Part shown: positions 48,187-56,100 of the stretch, piece by piece | Position numbering within the stretch: the first letter of the stretch is position 1 | Layout of the letters: every line of letters starts with the position of its first letter | From: an uncultured Flavobacteriales bacterium | GTDB lineage: Bacteria; Bacteroidota; Bacteroidia; Flavobacteriales; Schleiferiaceae | Direction: 5' to 3' | Assembly: GCA_937929815.1 (NCBI GenBank) | Contig: CALFUW010000059.1 | Coordinates: 1-58,151 of the forward strand | Length of the DNA stretch: 58,151 nucleotides | Made by a program: the position numbers and the translations under genes | The notes under the pieces: generated by a model | The model's database searches: none | Told to the model about the DNA's origin: nothing | The model's input: only the letters and a program-made list of their open reading frames with translations

Positions 48187-48536
48187 GAAATGATAAGGAG
48201 AATGAAATTGTAAATGTGAGTTTTGAGTTTGCCTTGAAAATCATTGCTTTTTGCGAAATGTTAGAAGAAAACAGAAAATATGTAATTGTACGGCAGTTAC
48301 TAAAATCAGGAACTTCCATAGGTGCAAACATCAGAGAAGCCCAAAACTCTGAAAGCAAAGCAGATTTTATTCATAAAATGAAAATTGCAGCTAAAGAAGC
48401 AGACGAAACAGAATATTGGATTCAACTGTGTAAAGCATCTGAAAACTATCCATTTGACCCTGAACTTGAAAAGGCAATCCAAAGCATCATCAAACTTTTG
48501 GGTAAAATATTAGGCACACTCAAACGCAACCAATAA
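48183..48536 (+). CDS. Four-helix-bundle protein (23S rRNA intervening-sequence protein / S23 family)
   Basis: 117 aa; FEFALKIIAFCEMLEENRKYVIVRQLLKSGTSIGANIREAQNSESKADFIHKMKIAAKEADETEYWIQLCKAS is characteristic. Confidence 0.93.
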   Translation: MRNDKENEIVNVSFEFALKIIAFCEMLEENRKYVIVRQLLKSGTSIGANIREAQNSESKADFIHKMKIAAKEADETEYWIQLCKASENYPFDPELEKAIQSIIKLLGKILGTLKRNQ

Positions 48537-48539
48537 ATC

Positions 48540-48603
48540 AATCAATCTTCAAATCATCTCATCAAAACATCTTCAAATCATATCATCAAACAATCTTCAA
48601 ATC
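48540..48603. repeat. Octamer-phased array C2 (reverse complement of C1)
   Basis: TTCAAATC at 48548, 48572, 48596 (24-nt period); intervening 8-mers end in ATC. Confidence 0.92.
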
Positions 48604-48610
48604 AAAAACT

Positions 48611-49318
48611 ATGGAGTGGCTAAATGAAATAGCACAAAACCGCGAAACACCAATTTTAGCTGCATTCGCTTTGGGTTTGTTGACAGCTATTGCTCCTTGC
48701 CCACTGGCTACCAATGTAACGGCTACGGCATATATTGCAAAGACTATATCTGACAAGAAAAAAGTTTTGTTGAGTGGTTTGCTCTACACCTTGGGCAGGG
48801 TTTTTTCCTATACCTTAATTGGTGCAATCATCTATTTTGGTGCAAGCAAATTTCAAGTTGCCAAGCTTTTTCAAGGCAATGGAGAAAAGTACATTGGTTT
48901 TGTATTGGTTATTTTAGGTTTGATAATGTTGAATATTATCAAATTCAACTTTATCAAAGGCGGAAATTTTACTGACAGGTTATCTGAAAAATTCAAAACC
49001 AAAGGGTTACTAGGTTCATTTTTATTAGGTGCTTTATTTGCTTTAGCATTTTGCCCCTATAGTGGAGCTTTATTTTTTGCAATGCTCATTCCAATGACCC
49101 TTTCTGCTGATGCTGGCTTGGCTTTACCCGTTGTATTCTCGTTTGGGACAGGATTACCCGTAATATTGTTTGCCTTTGTAATTGCGTTCAGTTTGGAAAA
49201 ATTAGGAATGTATTTTAAAGCGATTACCAAAGCTGAAAAAGTAATGCGATTCGTAGCAGGTTTGGTTTTCATTCTGACAGGATTGTATTACATCAATATT
49301 TATTTTAAGTTGATTTGA
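48611..49318 (+). CDS. ArsG-like efflux permease (aromatic arsenical efflux / DsbD-like transmembrane family)
   Basis: 235 aa polytopic; GLLTAIAPCPLATNVTATAYIAKTISDKKKVLLSGLLYTLGRVFSYTLIGAI and LAFCPYSGALFFAMLIPM. Confidence 0.85.
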   Translation: MEWLNEIAQNRETPILAAFALGLLTAIAPCPLATNVTATAYIAKTISDKKKVLLSGLLYTLGRVFSYTLIGAIIYFGASKFQVAKLFQGNGEKYIGFVLVILGLIMLNIIKFNFIKGGNFTDRLSEKFKTKGLLGSFLLGALFALAFCPYSGALFFAMLIPMTLSADAGLALPVVFSFGTGLPVILFAFVIAFSLEKLGMYFKAITKAEKVMRFVAGLVFILTGLYYINIYFKLI

Positions 49319-49447
49319 AGATGAGTTGATTTGTAGATTTGAAGATGAATTGATTTGAAAATTTGAAGATGAATTGATTTGAAAATTTGAAGATGAATTG
49401 ATTTGAAGATGAATTGATTTGAAGATGAATTGATTTGAAGATGAGAA
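49312..49447. repeat. Octamer-phased array D (forward only, 17 consecutive 8-mers)
   Basis: GATTTGAA GATGAGTT GATTTGTA GATTTGAA GATGAATT GATTTGAA AATTTGAA GATGAATT GATTTGAA AATTTGAA GATGAATT GATTTGAA GATGAATT GATTTGAA GATGAATT GATTTGAA GATGAGAA. Confidence 0.95.
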
Positions 49448-50109
49448 TTTATCTAATTTTTTTGTTCATTGCTTTATTGGTTTCTTGTAATTCAGAACAT
49501 ACAAGTGAAAAAATCTCTTTTGAAACAATCGACACAGACTTTTCAAAAGGAAGACTAAACTACAAGCAAAAAATTACCATTAACGATTTAGAAAAATTTC
49601 ACGGTCATTTATGCGACGGATTGGTAGTTGGTGCGTTAGCGGTGCAAGAAGCAATGAAAGAGCTTTATCCAAACAAACCTATTGACCGAACCAACCTACG
49701 CATTGTAAGCAAGCCGTCACCCTGCCTGACAGATGTTGCCATATATCTAACAGGTGGACGATACCAATTCAATACCTTTTATGTGGACACAGATTTTGAA
49801 GGACTATTCATCATCCAACGGATTGACGATTTAAAAACGGTAAGTGTTTCCTTAAACAAGGGCGTAAAACCAACACCAATTGACAGTTTAGGAAACATTG
49901 CTATTCAGCAAAACCTTTCCCCCTGCGACATTGACCATTTGCGAAAACTAGAAGACGACTTTACAGCAACGCTTCTACAATCAGACCCGACAAAACTTTT
50001 TACGGTGAAGGAAATTTTCGGTTTTAAATGGACCCCAAATACCCGAAACGATTACCTAAAAACAGACATTCTGAACAAAAACCTCCCCGAATGTACGGAG
50101 CAGATATAA
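49441..50109 (+). CDS. FmdE-like (formylmethanofuran dehydrogenase subunit E family) lipoprotein
   Basis: MRIYLIFLFIALLVSCNSE lipobox; FHGHLCDGLVVGALAVQEAMKEL motif. ATG at 49441; the track used an upstream TTG at 49435. Confidence 0.85.
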   Translation: MRIYLIFLFIALLVSCNSEHTSEKISFETIDTDFSKGRLNYKQKITINDLEKFHGHLCDGLVVGALAVQEAMKELYPNKPIDRTNLRIVSKPSPCLTDVAIYLTGGRYQFNTFYVDTDFEGLFIIQRIDDLKTVSVSLNKGVKPTPIDSLGNIAIQQNLSPCDIDHLRKLEDDFTATLLQSDPTKLFTVKEIFGFKWTPNTRNDYLKTDILNKNLPECTEQI

Positions 50110-50179
50110 TTTAAATTTCCGGGATTATAATTTGTAAAATCCGTAGGTCACCCATGTAAATTAAGGCCTGAAATAACCC

Positions 50180-53100
50180 TTATCGAATCAGATAGATGTA
50201 TCCGCTGGTTCGGGGTTTATCCTGTTCTGAATTACTGTCTATATCTGATCCCGGCCAACGAGTTCCGTCGATAAACATCGCCTTGATTTTCCAAACGTAG
50301 GTGCCGGAGGGCAACTCAGCTCCTGTATTAAAATGGCGTCCGTTCCAGCCAACGGCGGGCTGCCGGTCTGGGGTAAGCTCTGAAGTTCGGAAGACTAAAT
50401 TGCCCCACTGATCAAAGATGAGGAGTTCGTACTCGCGAAGAGAGTGTCCTTTAGGGAGAAACACCCCGGCCTCACCGGCATCGGGTGCATCCGGTGCCAA
50501 AGCATTTGGGACAGTCAGGTTGAGCCTGGGAAGAAATACTTCCAGGCAGGTATCGTGGGTACATCCATTGGTATGGACAGCCGAGAGGCACACAGTAAAA
50601 AAATAATCCTGCAGCAGCCGATTGACCTTGTAGCGATAGCGGACACTATCGGCGATCAGGGTCGTACCATCCCCCATATACCATGTAAATGTGGTCTGAC
50701 CGGGCAGAAAGATTGACTGGTTGGAAAAGATAAGGTATCCAAATTCATCAATTTTCCATGTGAAGATGGCTGTAGGAGTTGGCAATACGACAATAGGTAC
50801 CGGAAATTGCAAGGTATCCATGCACCCAAGGTTGGTCTCTACTATCAATCGCACTGAATAGGTACCTACCTGCTGATAGAGGTGAACGGCATTAGGCGAA
50901 GGACCATCTTGGAAGCTACCATCACCAAACTCATACCTCCAACGCACGATGTATCCAAGCGAGGTGTCAGGGAAAGTGCTCAGGTTGGTAAAAATGACTT
51001 GTAATGGCTGACAGCCGCTGGTATCTGATATGCTGAAGTTCGCGATCGGAAGAGGTGATACAATCAGGTCCTGCTCTGAAGTGTCGATGCAGCCGAATGA
51101 GTTGGTGGTGATGAGTCTCACACGATACTTACCGGGGGAAGTGTAGGTAAATGTCGGATTTATGAGTGTAGATGTATAAAATCCCGGATTGCCCAGTGCA
51201 TCGAAATCCCAGAAATATCCCTGTGCACCGGTAGATTGACTGGTAAAGCTAAAAGTCTGAGGTGCTCCGCATACTGTCTGCGATATGGAGGTAGCCACAA
51301 ACGCAGCTGATGGTACCGGATGAATGGTAATCTGCTCAAAAGCGGTATCGTAACAACCGGACTGGGTACCATGGATGAGAATAACTGTGTACGTTCCAGG
51401 TGATGAATAGGTATGTTGTGGATTGGACTGGGTGGATGTGTTGCCGTCACCAAAATCCCAGAGTGTGTAGCTGATGGCACCGGATGCCAGCGTGGTTTGA
51501 TTCTGGAATATTACGGGTTGCTGATTCAAACATCTGTCGGAGGCTGTAAACCTGACTTCCGGCCTTGGGACCACTGTCACAGACTTACAAATGGTGTGCG
51601 TACAACCATTAAAGCTGGCGACCGTCAGACAGACATTGTAAATCCCGGCTGTATCAAACCGTATGGCCGGATTCTGTAAAATGGATGTTTGACCATTTCC
51701 AAAATCCCACTGATAGCCTGTAATCGAACCCCCGGCAATGGTGGCCGAGCCTGTGAAGTATGTCGTATCACCTAGGCAGACATTGTTTGTAAAGGAAAAG
51801 TCAGCCACAGGAGAGGGGTTTACCTGAATGAGCTGATAGACCGAATCCACAGAGCAACCGTCGGTAACGACCATCATGACATTGTATGTACCAGCAGCCG
51901 GGAAGGAAAACTGTACGGACTTGCCCATAGCCACACCACCAAGACACTGTTTTGTAGCAGAATTAAAATTAAAACACCATGAGGTCGTGGAACTATTTGG
52001 CGTATTATCCTGAAACTGAACAAAAAGTGGAGCACAACCGGTAGAGGGTGAAGAGGTGAAAAATCCATTGAGCGTCTTACGAATGATGCGCACGGTGCGG
52101 GAGAATGTGGATATGCCACACGTATTGACAGCTGTCATGACTACGGTATAAATCGTATCATTGTTTTGCCCGTTGAAGGTGAAGAGGTGGCTTTTGATGC
52201 CAAATTGAGTCACAGGACCTTGTGGAGTAATAATGGTGGTCGGATATACCGTATCGATGGGACTGCCGTCTCCCCAGTTGATCACGATGTAATCGGGGCT
52301 TCCCAGCGTTTGTCCGTCGATGAGAAAATTAATTAGTTTTGGGCTGCATCCTATGGTATCAGACGCCAGAAAACCGGCAGTAGGTTGTGGCCTGACCGTG
52401 ATGGCACGCACAAGGCTATCGCCAGCGCAGCAACTGCTCACTATATGTTTTAAAAAATACGTTGTATCACTTGTCGGCGAACCAGGTAAGGGCGGCAACA
52501 CGGGTGGGGTGGGTTGATTGCTGGAAGCAAGAACTATCTGCTGACCAGAACTATTGAGAGCATACAGCGTCCATTGATAGGACTGTATAAATCCGATTGA
52601 TTGTGGAGTAACCAAGGGAGCAGATTGTCCTGCGCAGATGGTATCAGCGCTAAGCACGAATCCTGCAACAGGTGAAGGCAAGACATAAAAATTTCTCACC
52701 CTTTCAGAGTCACAACCAAACTGGGAGACCGTTCTGAGTCGGACGGATACAAATCCGGTGTCAGTAAATGTATGTGTAATAACCGGCGTGGTATAGTTGA
52801 TAACTCCATTGTTGCCAATATCCCATTGATATGACGTAATGGTGCCCCCAAGGGGTGGGATCGTAGTTTGATCAGCCATTTGAGTATTAATCCCCTGGCA
52901 AATGCTGTCCGAGAAGCAACCATTGCTTACGGCAAATTGAACCTGAGGCAGTGGTCTGACTATAACCGTATCCGAAAAAGTACTGCTGCAACCGGCAGAG
53001 TCAGTGACTGTGTAAGTAACCACATAAGTACCTTGAGCACTATATGTATAAGAGGCATTGGCAGTAGTGGCCGTGTCACCGTTTCCGAAATTCCAATGGA

Positions 53101-56100
53101 ATGAGGTCAGGGGTCGCATGCTGATGTTTTGTCCGATAAACACAATGGTATCACTAACGCACCCGGTGGGCGGCAAAAATGACGATTGCGGGCGTCCGAG
53201 CAGCGTTACGCTTTTGTCCAGAGAATCCGCACAGCCGCTGATTGTACTGATTTTCAACCGAATGGTAACAATGCTATCGGAAAGCTGATTGTTTTGAAAG
53301 GTAAATGAAGGATTGGGTAATGTAGAGGCAAGCACACCGTTAATATACCACTGATAGATGGTGCCACCTGCACTGGAATCAAAAGCCTGGACCGCGAGGG
53401 GACTGCATCCTGTAGTGGTCGAAAGACTGAAATCGGCTGTCGGTGCCGGAAGCGAAAATGCAATCACCTGCGTAGAATCTTCACCACATCCATAAGGGCT
53501 TGTTGTAATCAGCCGAATAATTACAGTATCTCCGGGGGCAGATAAGGTGTACTGCAAGGAGTGTATCCCCGTGTATGTGGCCAATAGATTATTGTTGGCA
53601 GTCAGTACTTTCCAGGTGTATTGGCTATTAGCAAAGGGGTATTCGACTGCCTTAAACCTGGATGTATCTATAACAAATGGAGCACAATCCGAATTGGACA
53701 GGGTCTGGATCTGCGCTTTTGGAAGCGGCCGAACCACTACCAGCCCCACGGCAGTATCTGAGCAGCCAAAGGAATTGGTGGCGATCAGGCTAATGGAATA
53801 GGTGGTATCCGATGTTCCGGGATTTGTAAATACGAATGTTGGATTCTGAGCATTGGAGGTACCCAATCCGTCAAAATTCCATTGAAAAGTCAGATCACTC
53901 TGTGTGCTGCCTGACAGATTGGTGGATGACAAATTGGAGAAAGTGACAGCAGCCGGTGTGCAGGTATCAGAGGGTGAAGCAATAAACGATGCCGACGGAG
54001 TAGGATAGACGGTATACAATGCAGAGGTAGAGTCGGAGCACCCTTCAGGGGTGGTAAGTAGCATCTTAATGGTATAAACAACGGAGTCATTAAAAGAAGC
54101 CGGGGGTGTAAACAGAGCTGAGTCCCCTGATACGGTGAAGGTCAGAGGAGGTGTGGATGTAAACTGATAGTTATTCAGTGCTGAATAGTTAGATATCAGA
54201 GCAAAGACCGGGTCTGCACCGCAACCTGAAGTACCGGACAGCGTAAAAGAGGAAACCGGGTACCCTTTGACCCGAATTGTGACTGAGGAATCACTGGTGC
54301 ATCCATCTGAAGAAGTCACCGAGAGCGTAAGGGTGTATAAGCTGTCATAATTACCCTGAAAATAAGGAAACTGAAAAACGGGTTGAGCAGCTGTCGGGCT
54401 GCTTACGGTAGCGCCTCCGGTCACTGTCCACAGGTACTGAAGGACACCCTTTCCGATCGATTGGTTGATTATACTGATGCTGTCACCTGCACAGATTACC
54501 GTGTCTGAGGGCAAAAAGGCGGCAGAGGGATTTGGAAATACATTCACAATGCGGGTGACGCTGTCGCGGCAGCCCTGGGCATTGATCAGCACAAGGGATA
54601 TCGGTACGGGAAGATCAGAGGCAGAGGAAGAATTGGTGGCAGTATAGCTAAGGGTAGCTGACGTGCCAATGAGCGTGGAACCGGCATACCATTGGCGAAT
54701 GGCTGCGGCTGTGCCTGTATCAGTAAGCACTATACTGAGAGGAGAGCAACCACTATCCACTGATGTAGTAAATCCGGCAACAGGAGGCAGTGCAATGCCA
54801 ACAAATGCAGTATCGTACGAGATACAGCCTGTAAGCGTATCAATGACTTGTAAAATGTAAGTAAAGGCGGCCGAATCAATGGCTTGTATCTGAGGGGTGG
54901 AAGCGGTGACCCCGGCCGGTACAGACGACCAGAAATACTGATAGGAAGGATTTCCCGGCTGACCAAGAAAATAGACATCACCCTTACAAATGGTGGTATC
55001 CGGACCGGCATTGGCTGTGGGGAGAGGAGCCACCAGCACAAATACACTGTCCACTGCCTGACATCCGACAGAGTCCGTTACAAATAGGTAAAACCATTGA
55101 TTTTGCTGGGGATTAACAAATGTAGGAGTCAGAGTATTGGAATTTTGGAGCAATGATGAGGGTTGCCATTGAATGGTAAATGGGCCTGTACCGCCTGAAG
55201 CGGATCCTGAAAGTTGAATGTTTTCGTTGAGACAGGTTTCCACATTTGACCCCGCATCTGCAGATACGAGAGGAAAAATTGCAATAAATACCGTATCGTA
55301 GGCAAAACAACCAATCGAATCGGTGACCATCAGGACATATTGCTGAGAAGCATTACCTATGGTTACGGTAGGATTTGCAATGTTTGGATTGCTTAGTCCC
55401 GTCGTTGGTGACCAGGAAAATTGATAGCCTCCGGCACCACCCAGTGCCGTAGCTTGTAGCTGAAACTGGCTGCCGCTGCAGACAAGAGTATCATTTCCGG
55501 CAAAGGCTGTAAGCATCGGATTGACTGATATAAGGACCGAATCCGTCGCGCTGCATCCGATAGAATCTGTTACGGTAAGATAATACCAGGTATTTGATGT
55601 AAGACCACTAACAATGGGATTCAGAACATTGGTGTTGTTAAGACCCGTGGCTGGAGACCATTGTATCAAAAGTGTTCCACTACCTCCCGAGGCACTCCCA
55701 CTGAGTTGCACAGCCGATGTATCACATATGATCCCACCGGAACCGGCATTGGCTACAATCTGAGGATTGACGGTCACGAATACCTCCAAAGTATCGCGAC
55801 AGCCATTGGCATCTTGAAGGAAAGCAAAAAACTGTGTACTTTGAGTCAAATTAGTGAATGTGACGGCAGAGCCAGTTGCCGTGTAGCCGGCTGGTGCGGA
55901 TTCCCAGGTGATCTGTACAGGAGCCTGTCCTGTAATATTCTGTAGGGCAAATGACACATCGTCGCCAAAACAAACCAATGTATCTGATATTGTATCTGCA
56001 CCGGGCAGCGGATAAATTGTCACAACCATAGAATCACTTATAGATCCACAGGCATTCTGCAGCTCCAAAACGACCTGATATAAGCCCGGCTGGCTGAACT

